From positions 7,532,326 through 7,596,325 of the forward strand of contig OY811977.1 of assembly GCA_963681505.1 (NCBI GenBank): a DNA stretch of 64,000 bases, read 5' to 3'. This DNA is from Eunapius fragilis. Taxonomy: Eukaryota > Porifera > Demospongiae > Spongillida > Spongillidae. Below, one piece after another: positions 11,890 through 22,728 of this stretch. The notes beneath the pieces were generated by a model. It did not search any database. It was not told the origin of the DNA and was given only the letters and a program-made list of their open reading frames with translations. The translations under genes were made by a program, and so were the position numbers. Position 1 is the stretch's first letter. Each line of letters starts with the position of its first letter.

Positions 11890-13278
11890 ATCCAAAAACT
11901 AATCGAAGCAATCTCTGTTTACTATCACACAGTTAGGCCTATATACAGTTGTATACAGCGCGCCAACTCTCAAGATTTAGCCTGGAGACAACCTTCAGAC
12001 AATTTAGAATAATTAAATATCGCAATATTAAACAGAATGTCGTATAGCAATATAAAATTAGTTAGTTCGGTTAAAAATACTAATTAACCATTTATCCTTG
12101 GCTTATGTATGCTATTTCAAATGTTGCGTAGTTCTTAGTTCGGCGGTGGTCTGGAGGTGACGTAGCCATGTCCATGGGGGATAATGGGATTGGTCGATTC
12201 CCCCATCGCAATGCTTCGCCATTTATCGTAGAATGCATGCAGGGTCTGCTTCGTATCGCGGGTCCCCCCACTGAGGCCCGCTCTTTTGTGTCGAACCCGA
12301 AAGTATAAACGTACAACACGTCGATCGCGCGTTCTAGTGGGGCTATACTACGTATGCTAGCTATGGTTATTACTCACATATAGAACGCCCAAGCACCTCA
12401 GTTGTAACATACCTGAGTGAAGGCCCGTAAGAAGAAGTATAAATAGGGGGGGGTGGGTGCGCGGGACGGAAGTTTTTTTCTTCAGTCCCGGCTATATTAA
12501 TCAATACTTGAATCACCGCATGTAATACATATAATTGGGGTATTTTTCGATTCAGTGTTATGATTAAAGCGCAAAGTTCAAAGGCGTCTTACGCTGCTCA
12601 TTGGCTTCTATGAGATTATTAGCTACTGCTATAGGCATGCAATTAACAGCGGTTTAATTTACTATAAGTTTAACTATTATAAAAACTGGGAGGGCTATAG
12701 CCATCCCCCCCTAGCACTATACAATTACTAGATGGTACGTCTGCTGCTTATCGATTTCTGCAGAAACACCTGCTCTCATCTGACAAATTAAACACAAAAG
12801 CTTGCCCTATTATTTTCTTTTCTTTACCATTTTATACCCACATTCTCTAACGACAGCTTAGTACATAGCTACACTATATAGAGCATCTCGTTCTTCATTA
12901 TGGCGCTGGATGACCAGTTCATATTTTTACTATCCAAAGCATGCTGCAAGCTGTATTCATCACTAGATCCATCACTATGCGTTCATAACGAAATGAAAGT
13001 GCATCATACATATGACAGCCGACTGCTATATAAGCCATATGATACAATGAGATCAAGTGAGTTAATTAAGATTTCAACTGTATACATACAGTCCTGCAGC
13101 ATTGATATCAAATTTGTACACGCGCATGATAGAAATGCTATTCAGTAGCTAGTGCAGCATACACACACGTTGTTGAAGTTAGACGTACAACTCAGAAAAA
13201 AGTTCATTAATATAGCCATCTATTCTCAGCCTGTGAAGCCACCCACCCAAACACATTTCTCAGCACTGTTTCTTAGAG
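11890..13278. other. Intergenic, no recognised gene
   Basis: The stretch holds a GC-rich island near 12120-12310 with a 46-codon open frame from an ATG at about 12164 (MSMGDNGIGRFPHRNASP...). A TATAAATA box-like motif lies near 12438. An 82-codon ORF at 12900-13148 begins MALDDQFIFLLSKACC. Neither ORF is recognised and both could be chance or first exons. Confidence 0.35.
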
Positions 13279-14896
13279 TCATGTAGGCGTCACCTGCATT
13301 TCAGGGTATGTTAATGTGTCCACTCTACCATTCCACAATGTAGTAATTAAATTTCTCTGAGTTTTATAATCAGGTTGGCCGCTGTGGTTTCCGTCAATCG
13401 TAGTGGACGAAACCAAGGCAACAGTTTCTTCGTGATGATGCTTGCAGCAGCCTACGGCATTGCTCAAAAGTCTTCGACGAATAACAGGCGTGAAGATGCA
13501 AAACATCAGACCATTGGCCAGTCCCTGTGTTGATGACGCGATGCCCTATTTTACGCATGCGCAAAGAGTGATTCATAAGAACAGGGTTTTTTTAACTGCA
13601 GCATGGGGGGGGGGGGGGGGGGGGGGGGGGGGTCAGCCATGGGTCCCATCCATGCCCAGCATGCTTAATACAACATTCATTCAGTAGTTTGCACCACTGC
13701 TATTTCAGCATGACACTTAATCGGCCATTATTTTAATACCGACTGCAAAATATAATAAAATGGGTACAACACATACGTTTATTTTTATACAACTGTATGC
13801 ATGAGCTCATGCATACAGCTTACTTGCACACTGTATGAAAATACCACCATCCATGGACAAATGCCACACCGCATCCTGTACTAATGCTTTACAGTGTGTG
13901 GTGATGGGTTCAAAGTGTCTTGCTTATCACACACAACACCTTTGTGATGTCATCAAGCACGTGAAACATGAGATCACTTACTGATAATAATTGAAGAGTT
14001 CGTCCGTATGACGTTGAAGCGAAAATCTCTTGGGCCAGGGTTGATTGGTGGAAGTAAAAGACTTCGATATTTATTACCAGCGGCCACGCTTTTAACATAA
14101 TAAAAACCACACCGACGGCCATCAGCTTCAAGTCGGTGTTCCTAGCAAGGGACTGCATCTTGACGTATAGAGGTCTACCCACATGGGAAAACTGTGTGCG
14201 TGGTCAAAAACATTACAGTTCATACTGATCATACATTATGTAACAATTTATATAGGCACAAACCTGAATGCGAATGTAGCACCTAATAGCGCAGTACAGA
14301 CAAGGTACCACAAAGATCACGAGATACAGCCAGGCATCGTATGCCAGTATTTGAACCGCCAAGCGAAGAGGTTCTCCGCCCCCGCCAGTGTCATTGGATG
14401 CGACGCTGGCGTAGCACCAACCTGGCGAGGCCGCGAACTCGTATCCAAAGTACCCTCGGCTTCCGTATACTACCGTTAACGCCAAAGGTATGCCCCAGCA
14501 GAGAACGCACGACGTCATCAACAGTGCCCTGGCAATACCAGCGTCTTTGACGGCGAGTAATTCTATGAAATGAAACGCAAGGGCGACGGTCCAGAGAAAG
14601 TACCCGACAGTGGAGAATAGCGCGAAAGCTCCCTGGATGCAGCAGGCTGTCCTCCAAGTATCGCTTACGGACATCATGTCCTCGTTCCCGCCTAAAATGG
14701 CAAACAGGCCGAACAGGTGGGAGCCGTTCAGCATCGCATCCGCTACGGACATGTTTGCAAGGATGAACCGCGTGACCGTCCTCAGGTCTCGGAATGCGAC
14801 GTACACCACAACGATGGTGAGAGACCCGCATAGAGAGAACGCGCTCGATGCGCCCACGATAGACTTGAAAGCCGAGTTGAAAGTGGACGAATTCAT
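13279..14896 (-). CDS. GPR157: GPR157-like seven-transmembrane receptor, complete, three exons
   Basis: I assembled three exons on the minus strand, 14264-14896, 13982-14191 and 13279-13545, all joined in phase 0, giving about 369 residues. Exon 1 encodes an N-glycosylation site (NSS) and five hydrophobic helices. It includes FILANMSVADAM, FFSTVGYFLWTV-like TM3 and the extracellular SPGWCYASV before TM5. Exon 2 encodes TM6 (LKLMAVGVVFIMLKAWPLV). Exon 3 encodes TM7 (GIASSTQGLANGLMFCIF), then a basic RRRLL and a Ser/Thr-containing tail. The order and the TM6-TM7 signature match GPR157, an outlier G-protein-coupled receptor of the cAMP-receptor-like group. The start of exon 2 (after CACACAG) is the only ambiguous junction. 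No disabling change is seen. Confidence 0.85.
13605..13632 (+). repeat. G28 homopolymer
   Basis: A pure dG run lies upstream of the acceptor of exon 3, inside the second intron of the GPR157-like gene. Similar runs recur across the window. Confidence 0.95.
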
Positions 14897-15807
14897 CTTT
14901 CGCTGCCTGCCCCTATTATGCCAGTGCGATTTTTATATACTAAAAATCGCCCAACTCGTTCCCAGACCAGCGTTCAAGCCACCTCCCAATGAATACACTC
15001 GCAGCTGCAGAAGGCTTCGCAGCAGTGATATAATCCATCCGCAGTTGTGCAAGTGTGGGTCTGGGTATGAGGTTCCCTTGGGTAAGAGAGCTGTTTTACA
15101 GTAATGCGCATTTAAAGGACGAAACGCTCTAATCAAAGACCAATTTTGGTAGGAAAGCCGGCTTAACCATCCGAGGCCGTAGGCCTACAGTACTGGGTAT
15201 CGGCCACGTAATAAAGCTGGTTCACAACTAGCTGTTTAGTTATCCGTGGTCAATAAACTTAAAAACTCACTCGCGGTAACTAAAAATGGCGAACCCGGTG
15301 TGCCGATATTCTCATTAAAGGCGTGAAGTTTAATTGTTTCACAAGAAGCTTAACATATGAAGAAAGTTTTCAACTTCATAATATAATAGTATCAACTTCG
15401 GTTGATGCGCAAGTAGGTATACGATGGCACGAGTCTATTTGTTTGATACTGGCGTCAGTTGCACCCTTATTACCTGAAAAGACTAACATGCCTTTTAATA
15501 AGTGTTTTCTACATTTGAATTTATGCTTTAACAAAAAGCAGCATCGTGCTTCCAACCGCCAAGGCTCTATGTCCGTTGTCGAAGGATTCTAATTGAAGGC
15601 TGCTGCTTATTTGAAGGAATTTATTGATGTTTTCAACAGTGACAATACAGATCTCAATGATAAGGAAAGGATGGTGATGTACATGCATATAAACTTGGCT
15701 AGCCGGCAAGAACATCACCCAAAGAGCCAAAATCACTTCTAGATTCAGGGAATATAGATTCAATGTGAATGCATTTAAAAGGTCACTTCAGCACTTCCTA
15801 ACAGCAA
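14897..15807. other. Upstream of GPR157-like gene and flank of LTR element
   Basis: The first 250 bp may hold the receptor promoter, but no clear TATA element is seen. From about 15320 the plus strand has weak open frames (starting KFNCFTRSLTYEESF and NITQRAKITSRFREYRF). The second reads straight through the Ty3/gypsy target site into 20005-20090 (LTAMATLKKNLTRNWDAII). The LTR element therefore seems to have landed in an older coding relic of unknown kind. Confidence 0.4.
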
Positions 15808-15908
15808 TGTAGTAGTAGCACTTGAACAGTATTATATATATCGGGTTATGTGTAATAATGTGGGCACGTGACGGGGGTTGTTTGATTATTATTTGGAGAC
15901 ATTACACA
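15808..15908 (+). repeat. 5' LTR of Ty3/gypsy element
   Basis: A 101-bp repeat from TGTAGTAGTA to TTACACA. It contains TATATATATC and the palindrome CACGTG. It carries GCACT, which is absent from the 3' LTR. Confidence 0.93.
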
Positions 15909-15970
15909 TGGTGGCAGCGGTAAAGCGGGATGGCTAGTTTTCAAGTTGCGCCACCCGAACAGTTCAATTT

Positions 15971-18900
15971 TTGCCGGAGACATCTGGACTCTCCGACAAG
16001 CCTCAATCTAACCAAGTAAATGCTCTATTATACTGTATGGGAGATGCGGCAGAGGACATTTTCCGCTCATTCAAACTGGATGAGACGAAAAAGGAACACG
16101 AAGACTATCAGCTGGTTAAGACGCGTTTTGAGAACCACTTTGTGAAGCGGCGAAATGTAATATTTGAAAGGGCGCGCTTTAATAAGAGAAGCCAGCAAGA
16201 TGGTGAATCGGTTGAGTCCTTCGTGTTAGCTCTCTATAATAGTCTGGCAGAACATTGCAGTTATGGGTCGTTACACGACGAAATGATTCAAGATCGTCTA
16301 GTTGTAGGTCTGCTGGACAGCAAGGTGTCAGAAACACTTCAGTTGGACCCAGATTTAACGTTGGATAAAGCGGTAACTACTGCCAGGCAACGAGAAACGG
16401 TCAAACAACAACAAGAAGTGGTTAGAGGATCTAAGGAAGGTGAGGGACTAGCACTGGTTGATAGCATTGCACGGCAAAGCAGCTCACTGGTTAGAAGGGA
16501 AGCTAGGAGGGATATGCCACAAGTAGATAGTGGAGGAGGTGCTGGTAAGGGGAGATGTGGTTGGTGTGGTAGAACTTCATGTAGTTCACGTCAGCAATGC
16601 CCTGCTCGTAATGCAACCTGCTTCAAGTGTTCCAAAAAGGGTCATTTTGAGAGTGTTTGTAGGACTACGACCAAACCTGGAGAGGTGTTGGCAATTAGCA
16701 CATTTAAGAGAGATTACTTTGTGGGAATGATCCGGCAACAGAAGTTAGGTAGCAAGACATGGTGTAGTTCCCTTTTTCTCAATGGAGTGCTAATAGAATT
16801 TAAACTAGACACAGGGGCTGATGTTACTGTAATTCCTGCACAGGATTACACAAGATACTTTAAGGGTCAACTTGTGAAGCCATCCAGGATATTGAGAGGT
16901 CCAACTCAACATTGCCTGAATGTTGTTGGTCAGTATATTGGAACCTTAAGAACAGATGGGGGAGTAGAAGTGAAGCAGGAAGTGTATGTAGTTCGAGACC
17001 TGCACATGCCATTGATAGGTCGTCCTGCAATTGAAGCATTGGGTCTTTTGGTGAAAGTGGATGTAATTGATGCGGAGGCAAAAAGCCATTTCACTCAGTT
17101 GTTCCCTCAGTTTTTTCAAGGATTGGGGAAGTTACAGGGCCAGTATCACATCAAGCTAAAAGATAATGCACAACCATTTGCCCTGACAGTGCCACGAAGG
17201 GTAGCTATACCTTTGTTACCAAAGGTGAAAGAGGAACTTGAGCGCATGGAAGCAATGGGGGTGATTAGTAAGGTCGATGAGCCAACTGATTGGTGTGCGG
17301 GTTTAGTAGTAGTTCCTAAGAGCAATGGTCAGGTTCATATTTGTGTAGATCTTACTAAATTGAATGAGAGCGTTTGTCGAGAAAGGCACTTGCTTCCTAG
17401 CGTGGAACAAATACTGGCACAGTTGGAGGGTGCCAAGGTGTTCTCTAAGCTGGATGCCAACTCAGGTTTTTGGCAAATAGAGCTTGCACCAGAGTCAGCA
17501 AGACTGACAACATTCATTTCACCATTTGGCAGATTCTGTTTTAACCGTCTGCCATTTGGTATAACTTCAGCTCCAGAGCATTTTCAGAAGCGTATGTCAT
17601 CTATTTTGGCGGGGTTGGATGGAGTTGTGTGCCTAATCGATGATATATTGGTGTTTGGACGGTCTCAAAGTGAGCATGATAATCCTTTGCAGTACACCCT
17701 AGAAAGAATTCAGAATTCAGGGGTTACATTGAACTATGAAAAATGTGTGTTCTCACAGAACTCAGTCAAGTTTCTTGGTCAAATAGTTGACCAGAATGGC
17801 ATTAAGCCGGATCCAGAGAAAGTGAATGCCATTGCTTGCATGGCAGAGCCGACCAATGTTAGTGAGATTCGACGTTTTCTGGGCATGGTCAACCAGCATA
17901 GCAAGTTCTCACCTAAACTTGCAGAACTGACAAAGCCACTGCGGGACCTACTGAGCAAGAAGAATCAATGGATGTGGGGGCAAAAACAAAAAGATGCTTT
18001 TGACCAAGTGAAGAAGGAGCTTAGTAAGAGTCCAGTGTTAGCCTTGTACAGTCCATCATTAGACACAATGATTTCAGCTGATGCCTCCTCATATGGCCTA
18101 GGTGCTGTACTTTTACAGAAACATAGTGAAGAGTGGAAACCAGTTGCATTTGTTTCCAGAGCACTGACAGAGACAGAACAGCGGTATGCACAGATCGAAA
18201 AAGAGGCTCTTGCGGTCACCTGGGCATGTGAGCGCTTTGAGGACTACTTGCTGGGTATACCCTTTCTCATAGAGACTGACCATAAACCTTTAGTACCACT
18301 TCTTGGAAACAAAAGCTTGGACGACCTTCCACCAAGGATTCTGCGCTTTTGTCTGAGGCTCATGAGGTACACCTACGTGATTATACATTCACCTGGTAGG
18401 AGTTTATTTACAGCAGATACACTCTCACGCGCACCAGTTTCTCAGCCCTTGACCATGGACAAGGAATTGCAGGATGTCACTGATGCATTTGTCAATATAG
18501 TGATGCAGAGCCTCCCAATTAGTGAGAAACGTTTAGAGGAAATACAACAGCACCAAACAAGAGATCCTATTTGCACACAGCTTAAAGCCTATTGCAAAGA
18601 TGGATGGCCTGCAAAGAACACACTTAAAGGACCTGTTAAACATTATTGGTGTGTTTCTGGAGAGCTCACTATTCAAGGAGATCTTCTAATGCGAGGAAGC
18701 CGACTTGTAATCCCAGCTACTCTGCGAGCAGGCATTCTACACAAGTTACATGAAGGGCACCTGGGAGTTACGAAATGCAGAGAGAGGGCTCGGCAGTCTG
18801 TGTGGTGGCCAGGTATGAGTAAACAGTTGGAAGATTTTGTACTGTCCTGTTCAGTGTGTTGTAAGGAACAAACTCAGAGGGCAGAGCCGCTCATTCCTAC

Positions 18901-19894
18901 ACCATTTCCCGATCTTCCATGGCAGAGAGTTGGCACAGACCTTTTTGAATGGAAGGGATCATCATATCTTCTGGTTGTTGACTACTACTCGAGATATATT
19001 GAAGTTGCTAAGCTTTCAGCAACTACTGCAGATAGTGTTATTTTACACATGAAGTCCATATTTGCCAGACATGGCATCCCGGAGACAGTGGTCTCAGACA
19101 ATGGACCCCAGTTTTCAGCAGCTTCATTCTCATCATTTTCTAAGGAATATGGATTTTCACATGTAACAAGTAGTCCAAGGTTTCCTCAAGCTAATGGTGA
19201 AGCTGAGCGGGCAGTATCTACAGTGAAGAACTTGCTAAAGAAGTCAGTGGATCCTTATTTGGCATTGCTTGCGTATAGGACAAGCCCTTTGAAGAATGGA
19301 TATAGCCCTTCAGAACTCTTAATGTGTAGAAAGCTCCGTTCTACACTTCCTATCCATCCTTCCCTGCTTTCTCAGAAAGTTCCAAATGTGGAAGAGCTCA
19401 AGCAAAAGGAGGAGTATCACAGACAGCAGTTGAAAGTGAATTTTGATTCCCATCATGGATCACGCTTATTGAGTCCATTACATACAGGAGATACTGTGTG
19501 GGTTACGGACCATAGGTCGACTGGCGTGGTAGTGAAGGAGGTAGCGCCACGATCATATGAAATTGCCGTTCAAGGTGGAACAATGAGACGTAACAGACGA
19601 CACTTAGTTCGGTATCCTGGCAATGATGTACAGGACCTTACACCACAACCTGAGGGACCTTCTGACAATGGAGCATTACAGAGTGAGGTATCTCATGACA
19701 CACCCGAAAAACTGGATGTCACAATACAGCCAGAAGCTCCAGTTCATGAGGAACAGGAAAGTGAAGATACTTCGATGGAGAGAGATGTTGAACAGGAAGC
19801 CAGTGACACTCTGAGCGAAAGAAATGTTGATCAAGAATCTGGAGTAGTACGCACTCGAAGTGGACGAATATCAAGACCTCCCGATCGATATTAG
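15971..19894 (+). CDS. Ty3/gypsy gag-pol polyprotein, single ORF
   Basis: The 1307-residue frame encodes, in order: a gag part, a CCHC knuckle CFKCSKKGHFESVC (about residue 217), and an aspartic protease with DTGADV (about 280). Reverse transcriptase follows, with VFSKLDANSGFWQIEL and LIDDILVF in place of the usual Y/F-x-DD (about 555). RNase H (SADASSYGLGAVL) and the integrase come next. The integrase has an H-H-C-C zinc finger near 920 and acidic residues in GTDLFE, SDNGPQF and NGEAERA. The tail is acidic and ends in RISRPPDRY. An upstream ATG at 15930 opens a frame (MASFQVAPPEQFNF) that fails after about 30 codons. Comparison with gag starts of this kind suggests a small deletion plus frameshift at about 15975, so gag may lack its normal N terminus. 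Otherwise the ORF is open throughout. Confidence 0.93.
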   Translation: MPETSGLSDKPQSNQVNALLYCMGDAAEDIFRSFKLDETKKEHEDYQLVKTRFENHFVKRRNVIFERARFNKRSQQDGESVESFVLALYNSLAEHCSYGSLHDEMIQDRLVVGLLDSKVSETLQLDPDLTLDKAVTTARQRETVKQQQEVVRGSKEGEGLALVDSIARQSSSLVRREARRDMPQVDSGGGAGKGRCGWCGRTSCSSRQQCPARNATCFKCSKKGHFESVCRTTTKPGEVLAISTFKRDYFVGMIRQQKLGSKTWCSSLFLNGVLIEFKLDTGADVTVIPAQDYTRYFKGQLVKPSRILRGPTQHCLNVVGQYIGTLRTDGGVEVKQEVYVVRDLHMPLIGRPAIEALGLLVKVDVIDAEAKSHFTQLFPQFFQGLGKLQGQYHIKLKDNAQPFALTVPRRVAIPLLPKVKEELERMEAMGVISKVDEPTDWCAGLVVVPKSNGQVHICVDLTKLNESVCRERHLLPSVEQILAQLEGAKVFSKLDANSGFWQIELAPESARLTTFISPFGRFCFNRLPFGITSAPEHFQKRMSSILAGLDGVVCLIDDILVFGRSQSEHDNPLQYTLERIQNSGVTLNYEKCVFSQNSVKFLGQIVDQNGIKPDPEKVNAIACMAEPTNVSEIRRFLGMVNQHSKFSPKLAELTKPLRDLLSKKNQWMWGQKQKDAFDQVKKELSKSPVLALYSPSLDTMISADASSYGLGAVLLQKHSEEWKPVAFVSRALTETEQRYAQIEKEALAVTWACERFEDYLLGIPFLIETDHKPLVPLLGNKSLDDLPPRILRFCLRLMRYTYVIIHSPGRSLFTADTLSRAPVSQPLTMDKELQDVTDAFVNIVMQSLPISEKRLEEIQQHQTRDPICTQLKAYCKDGWPAKNTLKGPVKHYWCVSGELTIQGDLLMRGSRLVIPATLRAGILHKLHEGHLGVTKCRERARQSVWWPGMSKQLEDFVLSCSVCCKEQTQRAEPLIPTPFPDLPWQRVGTDLFEWKGSSYLLVVDYYSRYIEVAKLSATTADSVILHMKSIFARHGIPETVVSDNGPQFSAASFSSFSKEYGFSHVTSSPRFPQANGEAERAVSTVKNLLKKSVDPYLALLAYRTSPLKNGYSPSELLMCRKLRSTLPIHPSLLSQKVPNVEELKQKEEYHRQQLKVNFDSHHGSRLLSPLHTGDTVWVTDHRSTGVVVKEVAPRSYEIAVQGGTMRRNRRHLVRYPGNDVQDLTPQPEGPSDNGALQSEVSHDTPEKLDVTIQPEAPVHEEQESEDTSMERDVEQEASDTLSERNVDQESGVVRTRSGRISRPPDRY

Positions 19895-19903
19895 AAAGGG
19901 AGG

Positions 19904-19999
19904 TGTAGTAGTATGAACAGTATTATATATATCGGGTTATGTGTAATAATGTGGGCACGTGACGGGGGTTGTTTGATTATTATTTGGAGACATTACACA
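19904..19999 (+). repeat. 3' LTR of Ty3/gypsy element
   Basis: A 96-bp repeat matching the 5' LTR except for a 5-bp deletion after TGTAGTAGTA. It is preceded by the polypurine tract AAAGGGAGG and followed by the target duplication AGCAA. Confidence 0.93.
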
Positions 20000-20385
20000 A
20001 GCAATGGCTACATTGAAGAAAAATCTTACACGTAATTGGGATGCCATTATCCAACGTCTCGATGAACAATTGGCTCTGCCTATTCATCCCTAACTCTATA
20101 GACGTCTACAAATCTAACAAGCGTTTCAAACAGATGTCCTGCTCTTAGTGATGCCTGGCTGAAATTTGGCTAAGGCTTATAACTGGTGTGGTATTGAGTT
20201 TCAAATGAAAGAGTATACTGAAGGTAGCCTAGCCAAAATTCCTCCTACCATCACTGCTCAAACATCATCAGTTGAAATTTTGAACTCTGCTATGTTAACA
20301 GATAAGTGTGCGCTACTGTTGATGATCGTATTTTACCTTCGCAAGTTGGAAAACAGGTAGTTTCATAACATGTTTGCTGAGCAGA

Positions 20386-20575
20386 CTGGAAAAGTTGGTG
20401 GCATATAGGATTGGAAGGCAATAGTGGTGTAAAAAGGCCGGAAGGAAACAAGGGTCAAATAATAATGAATAATGTAAGAGTCTTAAATGCTTCACACACA
20501 AACAACATATCCTACAAATGTGCAAAATATAGGACTATTACGTTCCGTCATTATTTGAACCTTGTTTCCTTCTAG
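20386..20575. mobile_element. Palindromic MITE family, degenerate copy
   Basis: GTTGGTGGCATATAGGATT and GGAAACAAGGGTC on the left face GAACCTTGTTTCCTTC on the right as an imperfect inverted pair. The sequence is related to the intact copy at 23737-24030. Confidence 0.6.
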
Positions 20576-21589
20576 GGCTAGGCATAGGCAAAACACCAAA
20601 AGCACAAATACCCGTCGCTAGGACGTTATCTACATCCATCTTTAAAGCATCTGGTTCAAGAATGACAATCGATATGTGGGAGTGGTTCAGCTTGAAGATT
20701 GAACGAACTATTTGAGGTTACGAAAACGCTGTAATTTGATTGGGCACTCGTATTTTAGTGCCACGGGAAAACTTTTCGCGACCTTATGCGATACGGCTTA
20801 CGTCATTGGGTCTAGGCACGCGAGGCTAGCTTAGTGCTACGGGGACAACTGCCTCAGAGGGGAATCTATCATTACATCCGTGCCGGGAGAGGGGGGAGGG
20901 GGAACCCGCTGTCCGAGGGCGATAGGGGACATAACATCCGCTGGGGAACAAAATATGCATGTGCCATATTTTTCTTGAATCAATATTTGTCTGACGGTGG
21001 CTTGCAAGCATGCATGCATTGCCGGCATGCTAGCTTTTCAAAATTTCAGAACGTTTCCTGTTAATTGAACTGGGATCTTTGCCACTCCCTTAGCAGAGAA
21101 TAGCAAGATGGAGGAACATTCTATTAAACACACTATCAAAACATGCAAACCCATAAACCAATATAAAAAACGAGCAATGGATTGCAACAATGCGTGTATG
21201 GACGCGTATAGTCCTGACGTTCATGCACATATACGCAGCACGCACACTCATACACACACATATGCACACACACAACATGAAAGCATACCGCATTGACAAA
21301 TACCATGCAGCAGCCCAAGCAGATGAGTCGATCATTACCTCCTTGGACGTCTTCCCCTGTGCACCACCCATCACTTTCAAAACTGGTCAAGTTCGGACCG
21401 GCGCGACTTGATTTCTGCCACACGCACACTCACGGCACACACTTCTGAAGCGATTAATATAACTTTACAGCAATGATCCAAACAACCATATATGGCACGC
21501 AATAATCACATAGCGTTCCTGCCCCCTCTTTACGGTGAGGGCGCAACGCTAATGTTTACTTTTTTTTTAATTCATGCAATACATAATTC

Positions 21590-21906
21590 AACAAGTAATA
21601 AAAACATTCTCTATATACGAGACGTTTGGTGGTATTTAGGAATCTGAAAAAGCAAGGTAACAAGGCTTCTGATATGGAAAGAGAATAATGAAATAGACCT
21701 GTATCTGCAGTATCCTACATATATAGAGGGAATAATGGCTCCTGTTGTAATATTTAAAACAGTGTGTGCTAATGTATAGGTATACTTCATTATTCCTTTT
21801 CAATACCAGAAACCTTGTTCCCTTAATTGATTTTTACACCACCATCACCTTTGATTCCTATATACCACCAACCTTCTCGTATAGAGAATATTTTATCACT
21901 TGTTTC
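21590..21906. mobile_element. Palindromic MITE family, copy with internal sequence
   Basis: It starts ACAAGTAATAAAAACATTCTC and ends GAGAATATTTTATCACTTGT. Arms carry GGTGGTATTTAGGAATC and GATTCCTATATACCACC as inverted partners. Noncoding. Confidence 0.72.
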
Positions 21907-22227
21907 ATTAATTTTTTTCTCGGTGCATTTAAAATTACATTTTATGTTCATACCATGAAATCATGGATAGAATAGTATCACTGTAGTTAGAACATTGTCA
22001 TGCCCATAGAGCTGTAGTAATGATAGTTGTAGTTGGGCATACATATAGGGCATGTTTCCATAGCTCTGCCGGATCAGATAGTGACTATTTGATCAGAGCA
22101 TATCCAGAAGGAAGGAAGCTGGAACCTCTGTACGTCACAGAAGGTGGGCTAACGTAACTTATAGTTTCGTTAAAAATTGCGCACCGTTGTATATGGACCA
22201 CACTTAAACAGTTAGTTTGCCAACTGC

Positions 22228-22437
22228 TTAAGTTAATTGGTCCTCTGCGTGGTAACTGATGCGTAACGCGTTCTGCAGACTGTAGGTGTACGAGTGGTCA
22301 GCTGTTGCCGGGTTCTGTTTCTGTAGGATGGCGAGAAACATCCTCATTGGAGCCTCTTGCTTCTCATATATCTGCTGTAGGCTGTATTTAAAGCATGACC
22401 GCTTCGGGTAGTCCCGTAGTATCTGTAGTTCCAACGA
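22228..22437 (-). other. Possible terminal exon, unrecognised
   Basis: A 69-codon minus-strand frame follows an AG acceptor (ATGTAG at about 22438). It reads LELQILRDYPKRSCFKYSL with a well-mixed composition and ends at a stop. An ATG about 80 bp upstream could open a first exon, but the phases do not fit the nearest donor. I do not recognise the family. Confidence 0.28.
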
Positions 22438-22728
22438 GGCTACATGACATATATCGGTGGTTGTGTTAGCAAATCACGTATAGTTAAGCTTACTACACTG
22501 ACACGACTCGGATAGGTCATACTTCGCTCTTTATACGAAGTACTATATAGTAGTATAATGTAATCAAATGTGTATGGTCTGGGCACACACGTAGTGCACA
22601 ATTAACTGTGGCATGTAATCCGGTTTTGCGTATTTAATAACGTGCACGTGCGTACTATAATCATTCTTGTGCTTCGATCGTTGTTGGTTTGACGCTCTTT
22701 GTAACTTAGTGAAGTTGTTTTTCTCAAA

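Larger units (their letters stand above)
15808..19999 (+). mobile_element. Complete Ty3/gypsy retrotransposon with very short LTRs
   Basis: Direct LTRs of 101 bp (15808-15908) and 96 bp (19904-19999) begin TGTAGTAGTA and end ATTACACA. They differ only by a 5-bp indel (GCACT). The 5-bp target duplication AGCAA is perfect (15803-15807 and 20000-20004). TGGTGGCAGCGG follows the 5' LTR as primer-binding site, and AAAGGGAGG precedes the 3' LTR as polypurine tract. One long gag-pol ORF lies between. The near-identical LTRs indicate a recent insertion. Confidence 0.95.
20005..22227. other. Repeat-rich intergenic stretch, no supported gene
   Basis: The left 100 bp continue the coding relic interrupted by the LTR element. 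Two degenerate members of the palindromic MITE family follow (20386-20575 and 21590-21906). A minus-strand segment at 21300-21415 contains MGGAQGKTSKE followed by a GTAATG donor-like site, and could be a small first exon. A purine-rich block sits near 20890. Nothing else is recognisable. Confidence 0.4.

Noticed and set aside
13279..13506. Start exon of a separate mitochondrial protein (MFCIFTPVIRRRLLS)
   Set aside because: Reading upstream in the same frame gives GIASSTQGLANGLMFC, which is TM7 of the GPR157-like receptor, so this is its last exon.
14391..15104. ORFs of 146 and 164 codons overlapping the receptor exon
   Set aside because: They are other-frame shadows of exon 1 of the GPR157-like gene.
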